From NCBI GenBank assembly GCA_024239075.1, contig JANBVI010000008.1:1-64000 (forward strand): DNA of 64,000 nucleotides. Direction: 5' to 3'. Under the pieces are notes generated by a model. It did not search any database. It saw only the letters and a list, made by a program, of their open reading frames with translations, and had not been told where the DNA came from. The position numbers and the translations under genes were made by a program. This DNA comes from Fischerella sp. CENA71. GTDB taxonomy: Bacteria; Cyanobacteriota; Cyanobacteriia; Cyanobacteriales; Nostocaceae. Position 1 is the first letter of the stretch, and each line of letters starts with the position of its first letter. Shown piece by piece: positions 8,996-16,614 of the stretch.

Positions 8996-9394
8996 TTACT
9001 CCTGAAAACTCTGCTTGACTGCTATATGCTTGCGAAGCCATTCAATAAATTCTTCTCGTCCTAATTCACCTGATGCTACTTTTAAAATTACTTGTTCTTG
9101 TTCATCGACTGCTGCATTGATTTCCAAACCATTTAAAATCAAGAAAACTTCCATTGCAGCGTGACCGATGCGTTTATTACCATCTATAAAAGGATGATTG
9201 TTAATTAGCGAAAAACCAAGTGCTACAGCCTTTTCAACAATACTTGGGTAAAGTTCCTCTCCAGCAAATGTCATTTGTGGTTGAGCTATGGCTGACTCCA
9301 ATCCATTAAGATTGGAAATACCTGTCGAACCACCAGATTGCTCAATGATGCGTTGATAAAGTTCTAAAATTTCTTCTAAAGTCAGATAACGCAT
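8996..9394 (-). CDS. doc: Doc-type Fic toxin (death on curing)
   Basis: A 132-residue Fic-fold protein with the core motif HPFIDGNKRIGHAAM, the Doc version of the Fic signature (HxFx(D/E)GNxR). Doc proteins phosphorylate elongation factor Tu and halt translation; that is family knowledge. The ATG at 9394 overlaps the stop of the upstream antitoxin gene as TGATG, which points to translational coupling; a GTG at 9397 is an alternative start. All the residues needed for activity in the motif are present, so the toxin looks intact. Confidence 0.88.
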   Translation of the reverse strand: MRYLTLEEILELYQRIIEQSGGSTGISNLNGLESAIAQPQMTFAGEELYPSIVEKAVALGFSLINNHPFIDGNKRIGHAAMEVFLILNGLEINAAVDEQEQVILKVASGELGREEFIEWLRKHIAVKQSFQE

Positions 9395-9591
9395 CACCCC
9401 AAGCGTTTGTAAAGTTCACTATTTTTCTTGAGTACATAATCCATCGCATTTTGAAAGGATGTATCTGATTGTTTCAGCAACTTTTCAACACCCATTAGCA
9501 CTAATTCTTCTATCGATACACCAAGACGAGAGGCTGTTGCTTGCAGTTTTTCCAAGTCTTTATCGGGAATTTGAATAGTAATGCTGTTCAT
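9394..9591 (-). CDS. Antitoxin partner of Doc
   Basis: A 65-residue protein starting MNSITIQIPDKDLEKLQ. The N-terminal beta-strand with a following helix-turn-helix (LQATASRLGVSIEELVLMG) is a ribbon-helix-helix-like DNA-binding domain. The C-terminal part (NAMDYVLKKNSELYKRLG) is the segment that usually wraps the Fic toxin. It directly precedes and overlaps doc, as expected for an antitoxin-first operon. The ATG at 9591 was chosen because the longer upstream frame adds only unlikely residues. Confidence 0.85.
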   Translation of the reverse strand: MNSITIQIPDKDLEKLQATASRLGVSIEELVLMGVEKLLKQSDTSFQNAMDYVLKKNSELYKRLG

Positions 9592-9644
9592 AGTTAGAGC
9601 AAAGCATGAAGATAGAATCAATTTAGCATTGGAAGTATTGCAAT

Positions 9645-9700
9645 GCGATCGCTCGTTTTGTAGTGAGAGTGCGAGATGCCATCCGGCACGCTACGCGATC
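9645..9700. repeat. 34-bp HIP1-ended repeat, copy 2, split by a short insert
   Basis: It matches copy 1 from GCGATCGCTCGTTTTG through AGTGAGAGTGCGA, but the final HIP1 octamer is interrupted by about 24 bp (GATGCCATCCGGCACGCTAC and a few more) before it completes as GCGATCGC. The insert looks like another short repeat nested in the first. It lies between the doc operon and hicBA. Confidence 0.65.
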
Positions 9701-9763
9701 GCATCGTTACAGATATATAGTTAATTTGACTAAACTGTTCCTAGATCATTAAAACACTCTGTT

Positions 9764-10006
9764 ATGTTGACAAAATACATACAAGCTGCTTTGCACAAAG
9801 CCAAGTACAAAATATTATCAGACGATGACACATTTTACGGAGACATTCCCGGATTTGAGGGTGTTTGGGCTAATGCAGATACTTTAGAAACCTGTAGAGA
9901 AGAATTAGCGGAAGTTTTGGAAGAGTGGATTTTGTTGCGGGTTGCACGGAATCTGTCATTACCCGTAGTTGATGGGATTGAATTGTCAATAAAGGAAGTA
10001 GCATAA
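9764..10006 (+). CDS. hicB: HicB antitoxin
   Basis: An 80-residue HicB-family antitoxin. The partial RNase-H-like fold is recognisable from DDDTFYGDIPGFEGVWANADT, followed by ETCREELAEVLEEWILLR, a standard HicB helix. It has no separate C-terminal DNA-binding domain. The stop TAA shares its last base with the ATG of hicA (TAATG), so the genes are translationally coupled. The order antitoxin then toxin is one of the two arrangements known for this family. Confidence 0.9.
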   Translation: MLTKYIQAALHKAKYKILSDDDTFYGDIPGFEGVWANADTLETCREELAEVLEEWILLRVARNLSLPVVDGIELSIKEVA

Positions 10007-10224
10007 TGCCTAGTTTCGGGCCTGTCAAACGCTCTGATTTAATCCGCTATTTGAGACAATTAGGATTTGAGGGGCCTTATTCTGGTAGCAAGCATCAATT
10101 TATGGTCAAGGATGATGTCACCGTACGAATACCAAATCCTCACAAAGGTGATATCGGTAAAGGACTTTTGGCTGAGATATTGCGCCAAGCTGAGATTGAA
10201 AAAGATGAATGGGAACAGTTGTGA
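10006..10224 (+). CDS. hicA: HicA mRNA interferase toxin
   Basis: A 72-residue HicA toxin with the double-stranded-RNA-binding-like fold. The catalytic His lies in SGSKHQFMVK, within the usual GSHx(I/Y/F) context (here SKH), and IPNPHKGDIGKGLL is the conserved second half. HicA cleaves mRNA and tmRNA independently of the ribosome (family knowledge). It is coupled to hicB by a one-base overlap. It appears intact. Confidence 0.9.
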   Translation: MPSFGPVKRSDLIRYLRQLGFEGPYSGSKHQFMVKDDVTVRIPNPHKGDIGKGLLAEILRQAEIEKDEWEQL

Positions 10225-10233
10225 GATGAGAGT

Positions 10234-10267
10234 GCGATCGCTTGTTTTGTAGCGAGAATGCGATCAT
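10234..10267. repeat. 34-bp HIP1-ended repeat, copy 3
   Basis: GCGATCGCTTGTTTTGTAGC followed by GAGAATGCGATCAT: the same unit as at 8896 with four or five changes, in the same orientation, immediately 3' of hicA. Confidence 0.7.
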
Positions 10268-10279
10268 ATCTTTACATAC

Positions 10280-10389
10280 ACCCCCGCGTCTCCCCATCCC
10301 CGCGTCCCCGCGTCCCCGCGTCCCCACATCCCCGCGTCTCCCCATCCCCGCGTCCCCACATCCCCGCGTCTCCCCATCCCCGCGTCTCC
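10280..10389. repeat. GC-rich minisatellite (CCCCGCGTC/CCCCATC units)
   Basis: Short C-rich units (CCCCGCGT, CTCCCCAT, CCCCACAT) are repeated in tandem for about 110 bp, in strong contrast to the AT-rich surroundings. The array abuts the stop codon of the large AAA/WD40 gene on the other strand. The repeats are of the type often found between genes of heterocystous cyanobacteria. Confidence 0.85.
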
Positions 10390-13300
10390 TCACTCCGCCC
10401 CCAACTCCTTCAATACTTCCCACGTCAACGGATTCTTCCCAGCCTGCAAATCCTTCACCCAACCTTCCCGTTGTCTCTTCGCCCCATCATCCTTACTTGA
10501 TTTAATAAATACCTGAAAATCCTCAATCGCACCTGCATAATTACCAACTAGCGCCCTTGCCAAACCCCGACTATCGCGGATATCGCCATTTTCAGGAGCC
10601 AGTTTCACAGCTTTTTCACAAGCATCATTAACTACATTCTTCACATAACCTTGCAGGCTACCCTGCCTACATAGGCTGTTCCAAGCTTTAGCTAACACTT
10701 CTTTAGTCGGCTGTAGCTGTTCAATCTTTTGATAAACTGCAACAGCCTGGTTATATTCATCTTGCTTTAAATGTTCTTTGGCTTGGGAAACTAAATCTAA
10801 TACAAAAAAGTCTTTAGCAGCTTTTTCGGGATTATTTTGTACACCTTCAGTATCTGCATCAAAGTCAACTTTAGGGTCAATTTGCTGTGCTTGTTTAAAC
10901 TTGGCAACTGCTTCTGCAATATCCCCTTGTCTCGCTAGGGCTGTGGCTTGATCAATTAATCCTTTGCTGATGAGTTGTTTGGCAACTGTTTCTGAGTTAG
11001 TTTGGACACCTTCAGTATCTGTGTCGAGATCAACTTTGGGATTGAGTTTTTGTGCTTGTTTAAACTTAGCCACAACATCAGCAACATTGCCTTGTCTGGC
11101 TATGACTATGGCTTGATTCATTAAGCCTTTGCTGGCAAATTGTTTAGCAATTTGTTCTGAGTTAGTTTGTACACCATCATTATCTGTGTCGAGGTCAACT
11201 TTGGGATCAACTTTTTGTGCTTGTTGAAACTTAGCAACTGCACCTTTCAAATCGCCTTTGTCTGCTATTTCTCTGCCTTGCTTCACTAATGCTTGACTGA
11301 CAAATTGTTTGGCAACTTTTTCAGCATCATTCTGCACGCCATCGGTATCTGGATCAAGGTCAACTTTAGCATCTTGTTGCTTTGCTTGTTGAAACTTGGC
11401 AACTACACCATCAAAATCACCTTTGTCTGCTATTTCTCTACCTTTAAACGCCAAACGAAGAGATTCAACTTTTGCTTCTGGATTAATCTCTAACTTAGAG
11501 TCCCATGTTTTCGCTATTTTGAACTTAGCCAGCGCCTCGTCAAAATTACCTTGATTCGCTGCCTTTTCTGCTGCTGTCACCATTACTGGCGCTGCTGCTA
11601 ACAAAATATCTGGCTTTTGGCAAACTTCCAATTGTTCTAAAGCCTCTGGATGGGTAACTAAATAATTTTTCAGTCTTTGACAACCCCTTGCCAGTAAATC
11701 ATCCAAATCGAAGTACCAGATTTTGATTGTGTTGTCGTAACTAGCAGAAGCCAGGGTTTTGCCATCACTGCTAAATGCCACGCCACTGACATAAGATGAA
11801 TGTCCGGTGAGGGTGCGAATCACTTTACCCGTGCTGCTGTCCCAGATTTTGATTGTCTTGTCTCCACTAGCAGAAGCAAGGGTTTTGCCATCACTGCTAA
11901 ATGCCACGCCTAAGACAGCAGAGGAATGTCCTGTGAGGGTGCGAATCACTTTACCCGTGCTGCTGTCCCAGATTTTGATTGTCTTGTCTCCACTAGCAGA
12001 AGCGAGGGTTTTGCCATCACTGCTAAATGCCACGCCTCTGACATAATCGGAATGTCCTGTGAGGGTGCGAATCACCTTTCCCGTGCTGCTGTCCCAGATT
12101 TTGATTGTGTTGTCCGAACTAGCAGAAGCCAGGGTTTTGCCATCACTGCTAAATGCCACGCCTCTGACATAATCGGAATGTCCTTCCAAGGTATTTGTTT
12201 CTTGCATCTCTGGCAACATCTCTTGAATGCTGACTATAGGACTCAAAGCCGGGTAATCAACAATTGAAGCTTTTTCCTTAACTAACCCCTTAAGAGTTTG
12301 TCCCCCCTGCATCGCCATCACGAAACTTTCAACTTTTTCTGTTGGATTTGACTTAAATCGTTCCAGGGCATATTTTCCCTCTCTTTCTACTTCAGTAGCA
12401 GTAAAAGCCCTTTGTCTACCTTGTTCTACCATTACCGCTACTACCATCGCCCCCAGCAGCGACACTCCCAAAATCGCAGCGCCTATATAAGTTTGTCGGC
12501 GGGTTTTCTTTTTTGCTTGTCTCTCTTCTTCTAAAGCTACTTCTGCTTTCTTTTGCGCTGTTTCTACAATCTGCTTGGCTTCTCTCTCTGCTGCCAAAGC
12601 AGTTTGCATCTCTCGCTGATCCAATTCTTGGCTAGCCGCCAAAAACTGATAATCCACATCACTTAAACTTTTGCCCGTTGCCCAAGCTTGCACATCCCGC
12701 AACGCCTGTCCCCGCAAAAGCCAAGATTCTTCTTTGTTGCTACTCACCCATGCTTCCAATGCTTCGGCGTAGGGGCGTAAATCTGCTAAGGCTTTTGTCA
12801 CCCATTCCTGATTAAAAATAGCCTCGTAAACACGATTGTATACTTTTAACTTCCCCTCCCGTTCCACCACCAACCCCGTCAGCCGCAATTCTGTATGTTC
12901 AAGGCTATTATCAGCATCTATCCCCTCTGAGCCACCCTTTTCATCTAAGCCCCCCTTAAAAAGGGGGGTTTGGGGGGATCTCAAAATCTGCTGGTATAAT
13001 CCTAACCACCTGCTAGCCTTCTTCTCATTCCTGAGTATCCTGTCACGAATCGTCCGCAAATGCTCCGGTTCATCGCGAAATTCCCAATTTTCAATCACAC
13101 AGGACGTTACCAACTCTTCAATATACAACCCCTCTCCGCCTGCATCGCCCTTCTGTGATTCGGGAGCGGAATTGAGAGAAGAGTTAATCACCAGTTGACA
13201 CAACTTCTGCGTCAAAAACGGCTGTCCCCCAGTCCAACTTAAAATCTCTCGCATCACTGCTTGAGGATTAGTAACTTTTTCTACCAATCCTGCGGCAAGT

Positions 13301-13962
13301 GATTCAACTTCCTCTAACTGAAATCCTTGTAATTCAATTGCTCTGCCAATATTAAACGGTGTGCGCTTTTTATCTGCAATCAAATCTGAGGGAGTCGCCA
13401 CACCAATCAACGCAAAAGTCACGCGATTATATGCAGGCTGATCAGCACGCTGATTGTAACAATTACGAATCACAGCAAAAAAATCCTCAATCGGAAAACT
13501 CAAACTGAGGACACTATCAATTTCATCAACAAAAATTACTATCTGTTCCGTAATTTTGACTAATAAAACATCTTCGACAAACTTGCTGAATCGCTGCACA
13601 GGCGAAAGCAAATGATGCTCATACCACCAAGTTTCTAAATCAAAATCATCATATAAATTCAAACTTCCCACCAAACTATCAATTACCCCTGCATACCATT
13701 GTTCCGGGGTAATCTCCCAACTGCCAATTGCCGTAATATCAACCGCAGCACAAGCAATCCCCTCTGCTTGCAACCTCTGCATCGTCCTTACCCGCAGACT
13801 CGATTTACCCATCTGTCGCGAGTTCAGCACATAACAAAATTCTCCCGCCTTTAGCGCCGCATACAAATCTTGGTCTGCTTGCCGCGTCACATAGGTGAGA
13901 GAATCAGTTGGTAAGCTGCCCCCGACTTGGTATTTATAGCTCGAATTTGGCTGTGCGTTCAT
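10390..13962 (-). CDS. Large AAA-like ATPase/WD40/acidic-repeat protein
   Basis: 1190 residues in four parts. (1) An AAA-like (AAA_35) ATPase domain, residues about 1-400, with P-loop-like NSRQMGKSS and Walker [11 protein letters not shown]. (2) A coiled coil and one membrane segment (about 490-512, [19 protein letters not shown]). (3) Four nearly identical WD40 units (about 591-750; [20 protein letters not shown] type). (4) From about 795, five units of about 50 residues of TPR-like helices, four of them carrying an acidic loop such as [11 protein letters not shown]. The C-terminus ends in TPR-like helices. Such proteins are thought to be membrane-linked signalling or conflict ATPases (inference). 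Residues about 326-346 ([12 protein letters not shown] region) are encoded by a dispersed repeat inserted in frame. Confidence 0.85.
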   Translation of the reverse strand: MNAQPNSSYKYQVGGSLPTDSLTYVTRQADQDLYAALKAGEFCYVLNSRQMGKSSLRVRTMQRLQAEGIACAAVDITAIGSWEITPEQWYAGVIDSLVGSLNLYDDFDLETWWYEHHLLSPVQRFSKFVEDVLLVKITEQIVIFVDEIDSVLSLSFPIEDFFAVIRNCYNQRADQPAYNRVTFALIGVATPSDLIADKKRTPFNIGRAIELQGFQLEEVESLAAGLVEKVTNPQAVMREILSWTGGQPFLTQKLCQLVINSSLNSAPESQKGDAGGEGLYIEELVTSCVIENWEFRDEPEHLRTIRDRILRNEKKASRWLGLYQQILRSPQTPLFKGGLDEKGGSEGIDADNSLEHTELRLTGLVVEREGKLKVYNRVYEAIFNQEWVTKALADLRPYAEALEAWVSSNKEESWLLRGQALRDVQAWATGKSLSDVDYQFLAASQELDQREMQTALAAEREAKQIVETAQKKAEVALEEERQAKKKTRRQTYIGAAILGVSLLGAMVVAVMVEQGRQRAFTATEVEREGKYALERFKSNPTEKVESFVMAMQGGQTLKGLVKEKASIVDYPALSPIVSIQEMLPEMQETNTLEGHSDYVRGVAFSSDGKTLASASSDNTIKIWDSSTGKVIRTLTGHSDYVRGVAFSSDGKTLASASGDKTIKIWDSSTGKVIRTLTGHSSAVLGVAFSSDGKTLASASGDKTIKIWDSSTGKVIRTLTGHSSYVSGVAFSSDGKTLASASYDNTIKIWYFDLDDLLARGCQRLKNYLVTHPEALEQLEVCQKPDILLAAAPVMVTAAEKAANQGNFDEALAKFKIAKTWDSKLEINPEAKVESLRLAFKGREIADKGDFDGVVAKFQQAKQQDAKVDLDPDTDGVQNDAEKVAKQFVSQALVKQGREIADKGDLKGAVAKFQQAQKVDPKVDLDTDNDGVQTNSEQIAKQFASKGLMNQAIVIARQGNVADVVAKFKQAQKLNPKVDLDTDTEGVQTNSETVAKQLISKGLIDQATALARQGDIAEAVAKFKQAQQIDPKVDFDADTEGVQNNPEKAAKDFFVLDLVSQAKEHLKQDEYNQAVAVYQKIEQLQPTKEVLAKAWNSLCRQGSLQGYVKNVVNDACEKAVKLAPENGDIRDSRGLARALVGNYAGAIEDFQVFIKSSKDDGAKRQREGWVKDLQAGKNPLTWEVLKELGAE
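12935..12985. repeat. Palindromic C/G-run repeat inside a coding region
   Basis: CCCCCCTTAAAAAGGGGGG (12950-12968) plus the following TTTGGGGGGATCT is a dispersed cyanobacterial repeat. Here it lies inside the AAA/WD40 gene and keeps the frame open, adding residues like [10 protein letters not shown] between the ATPase domain and the coiled coil. Confidence 0.75.
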
Positions 13963-14084
13963 GGATTCCAGCTGGAATTGCTGAGACTGGCTATTTTAAT
14001 AGTAATTATTTATATCACTTGAGTAAAATCCAAATGCAAGTCGATGCATTAAAAAAAATTTAACCCGATAAGTGCGATCGCACA

Positions 14085-14109
14085 TAAAAAGCCACCTGGT
14101 GAGGCGGCT
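14085..14109 (-). terminator. Rho-independent terminator (minus strand)
   Basis: Read on the minus strand: AGCCGCCT, CACC loop, AGGTGGCT, then TTTTTA. An eight-base stem with one mismatch followed by a T run. Confidence 0.6.
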
Positions 14110-14205
14110 GATCATGTTAGGTATTCGCTGTTAAACTTTCCAACCTATATCAAATTGATATGACAATAGGTTGCTGGTGATGTGTCAATGTTGCGATCGC
14201 TCGTC

Positions 14206-14325
14206 TTAAGTAACTAAGCAGAATTAATTACACAAACAACTGATAGAATATAATCAAAGTTAAATTTGCATAAAAATTAAGGTTTTAGATGTTCTTCATC
14301 AGAGAAATAAACCCTCTTTCTTTGA
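14206..14325 (-). repeat. Inverted-repeat copy of an insertion-sequence end (right copy)
   Basis: Exact reverse complement of 1-120. The sequence begins at TTAAGTAACTAAGCAG, likely the element terminus, and continues into the transposase remnant ending at 14380. Confidence 0.85.
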
Positions 14326-14380
14326 AATCTTCAAACAACTTCCATTCCAGGTCGCTTAATCCTTCAAATCGCCCAGCCAT
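14285..14380 (-). pseudogene. Internally deleted transposase remnant (IS5-like, DUF4096 N-terminus)
   Basis: The frame reads MAGRFEGLSDLEWKLFED and then KERGFISLMKNI and a stop, 31 codons in all. The first 18 residues match the start typical of IS5-family DUF4096 transposases in cyanobacteria, which are about 120 or more residues long. The body of the gene is missing and the short tail joins directly to the 3' end of the element. No matching terminal repeat is seen upstream of 14380, so that side is lost as well. The family call is from memory of the N-terminal motif. Confidence 0.65.
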
Positions 14381-14442
14381 ACCCTAATACAACTTACCTT
14401 CATCAACAGCAGATTATCATATTTCTACTATTAGTGGGATAG

Positions 14443-14619
14443 ATTCATGATGGCAGTGTATCTTTAGCAGGTTTTTTCAACTACCTTAAATCTGTAGATG
14501 ACAAACTGATTATTATTACCGAAGGTCATTTGACAGGATTTGATTATGTGGTTGAAGTTGATGGTCAAAATCTAAAGTTAAATTACCAGCCTGAAGATTT
14601 GGTATTTATTGAAAAATAA
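14443..14619 (+). pseudogene. Gene remnant, unknown protein C-terminus
   Basis: An open frame follows a stop at 14440 and has no proper start codon. It encodes about 58 residues with protein-like composition (GSVSLAGFFNYLKSVDDKL, then EGHLTGFDYVVEVDG and ends DLVFIEK). It looks like the 3' end of a gene whose front was removed, possibly by the insertion-sequence events next to it. I do not recognise the family. Confidence 0.35.
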
Positions 14620-14909
14620 GTACTCAGCATAAACTGCCTATACCAAAAAATATGTAAACTCTTTGTGTCTTGGTGTCTTAGTGGTTAAAAATTTTTTACC
14701 ACCAAGGCACAAACTCACCAAGTATTTTCAAGATAGTTCGTGAGCAGTCAAATAACCATTAACTAATAACAAATTTAGAGATTTATCATGATACGTCTCC
14801 ACGGTCAATAATCACTAAGCACCAACTCATCCTTGATTTCTCCGACATCCTCTTGGGCAATAAGGTTTTTTGTGCTTACATATAAAGAGGTGAAGTTTTG
14901 TAAAGAACA

Positions 14910-15569
14910 TTGACTGCTACTTTTACACCGACAAACAACTTAACATTGCCAATGGGGTGGCATCGTCTCACTCCAATATGGCAAGGTGGGGAGGAAATTA
15001 TTCAACAAGGTTTGCCACATGCTCAACTAGCACCAGCTTGGCAATTGTTGCTTTTAGGTGACGGCTCCCCAACTAGACACTTACAATTGCTCACAGGTGA
15101 GCCAACAGAAGTGGATGTCATTGACATGTCATTGGTTGGCATGGATTTAGATAGCGCTCCTGATTTAATCAAAGCTGTACCAGGGCCACGGCTGCGACGC
15201 CAAGTATGGCTACGTACTGCTTCTGGGCAAAGGCTAGCGTATGCTACTTCATGGTGGGAAGCTTCTCATGTGGATGAATACTTACAAAATCGTTCACTAC
15301 CTATTTGGGCGAGTTTAGCTCGTCTTCGCACAGAATTGTATCGAGATATCCAAGGAATATACTACGGTTACTCAGATGCATTACAGTCTGGTTTTAATGA
15401 GGAAGGGCCATTTTGGGGGCGTCATTACTTGTTTTGGCATCATGGACAGCCGTTAACTTTAATTTATGAAGTATTCTCGCCCTATTTAACAAAATACCTC
15501 GGATCAACTCAGCTAGTGCTAAAAGAGAAAGAGCAGGAGACAAAAGAATTGTTAGTTAATGAACACTGA
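14910..15569 (+). CDS. Chorismate lyase, DUF98 type
   Basis: A 219-residue protein of the DUF98/chorismate lyase family, which in cyanobacteria splits chorismate to 4-hydroxybenzoate and pyruvate as the first step of plastoquinone ring synthesis. Supporting segments are GDGSPTRHLQLLTGEPTEV, VRRQVWLRT-like (LRRQVWLRTASGQRL), YATSWW and the C-terminal GRHYLFWHHGQPLTLIYEVF. The start is TTG at 14910, which gives the family-like MTATFTPTNN; a later ATG at 14952 is possible. It overlaps the methyltransferase gene by 11 bp, so the two are one operon. Confidence 0.85.
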   Translation: MTATFTPTNNLTLPMGWHRLTPIWQGGEEIIQQGLPHAQLAPAWQLLLLGDGSPTRHLQLLTGEPTEVDVIDMSLVGMDLDSAPDLIKAVPGPRLRRQVWLRTASGQRLAYATSWWEASHVDEYLQNRSLPIWASLARLRTELYRDIQGIYYGYSDALQSGFNEEGPFWGRHYLFWHHGQPLTLIYEVFSPYLTKYLGSTQLVLKEKEQETKELLVNEH

Positions 15570-16272
15570 CATTTTGGCAGAGCAAATCGAATACTACCGT
15601 CAACGTGCCTCAGAATACGATGAGTGGTTTTTGCGTCAGGGACGCTATGATCGCGGTGATCAGCATCGTCAGCAGTGGTTTTCTGAAGTTGCCGAAGTAG
15701 AAGCATCTCTTCATAATGCTGCACCATCGGGGGATATTTTAGAACTAGCTTGCGGGACTGGATTATGGACTCAACACTTAGTATCTTTTGGTACACACGT
15801 GACTGCGGTAGATGCTTCTTCTGAAGTCATTGCTTTGAATCAGCAACGTGTTGGTTCTGCCTCTGTAGAGTATATAGTTGCCGATTTGTTTGACTGGTTT
15901 CCTGCTCAACAGTTTGATTTTATATTCTTCGGATTTTGGCTATCACATGTCCCGATGGAAAGGTTTGTGGCTTTCTGGCAGATGGTTAAGGAGGCGCTGA
16001 AACCTAATGGTCGCGTTTTTTTTGTAGACAGCTTGCTTAACCAGGAATCAACAGCGCGAAATCATCCAACTTTACATCAACAAGGATATTCAGAGAGAAA
16101 GTTAAATGATGGGCGAACTTATCGTATTGTGAAGATTTTCCATGAACCACTTCAATTAGAGAAATCTTTGCAAAATTTAGGTTGGTCTGGTAACGTGAAC
16201 TACACTGCAAACTACTTTCTTTACAGTTTGGTTTATCCAGCAAAAATTATCAATCAGTCGGCATATATTTAG
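15559..16272 (+). CDS. Class I SAM-dependent methyltransferase
   Basis: 237 residues. Motif I for S-adenosylmethionine is ILELACGTGLWTQHL (about residue 57), the acidic end of strand 2 is TAVDASSEVI, and motif post-I/II lies at YIVADLFDWFP. A substrate-side region with YSERKLNDGRTYRIVK follows. The substrate is not known. The 11-bp overlap with the chorismate lyase gene makes a role in quinone or aromatic metabolism tempting, but this is only context. The start ATG at 15559 is within the 3' end of the previous gene. Confidence 0.88.
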   Translation: MNTDILAEQIEYYRQRASEYDEWFLRQGRYDRGDQHRQQWFSEVAEVEASLHNAAPSGDILELACGTGLWTQHLVSFGTHVTAVDASSEVIALNQQRVGSASVEYIVADLFDWFPAQQFDFIFFGFWLSHVPMERFVAFWQMVKEALKPNGRVFFVDSLLNQESTARNHPTLHQQGYSERKLNDGRTYRIVKIFHEPLQLEKSLQNLGWSGNVNYTANYFLYSLVYPAKIINQSAYI

Positions 16273-16614
16273 AGATGTGCCTCCGCGACAGCGCTATTAG
16301 CACTTCCTACTGGATGGTGTCATTTGTACTTTGTTATTTATCATTAGTTAAGTTTATTAATGCATTAGAGCCTCAAAACTAAATAAGCTCTGCTTTCTAG
16401 AAATATAAATTTTTTATAATCAAACTGACTAGCAAGTTTAGAAATCAAACCGAATTCTTATAGTTCATACAGCAATGGCAATTTGGGAAAAAAATGGTAA
16501 CTTATTACCGAAGTATATTGCACTGTCTATCGTACGAAACAAAGATCAGCAACCTTTTGGTTTACCTTGCCAACAAGCAAGTAGAGAGTTCCCTATAATG
16601 AGGTATTTGTTTCA
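16273..16614. other. Intergenic stretch, 342 bp
   Basis: AT-rich. I see no open frame of protein character, no clear hairpin terminator and no repeat shared with the rest of the window. The promoter of the next gene must lie here, but no convincing -35/-10 pair stands out. Confidence 0.4.

Larger units (their letters stand above)
13963..14909. other. Gene-poor stretch with terminator, insertion-sequence and gene remnants
   Basis: It holds a minus-strand terminator (14085-14109), the 120-bp inverted repeat (14206-14325) within an insertion-sequence remnant (to 14380), a coding remnant on the plus strand (14443-14619) and a large palindrome (about 14662-14713, arms TTTGTGTCTTGGTG and CACCAAGGCACAAA-like). 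I see no complete gene. Confidence 0.7.

Noticed and set aside
12836-13198. 120-codon open frame on the plus strand
   Set aside because: It lies antisense within the intact AAA/WD40 gene and has no protein-like features apart from the inserted repeat.
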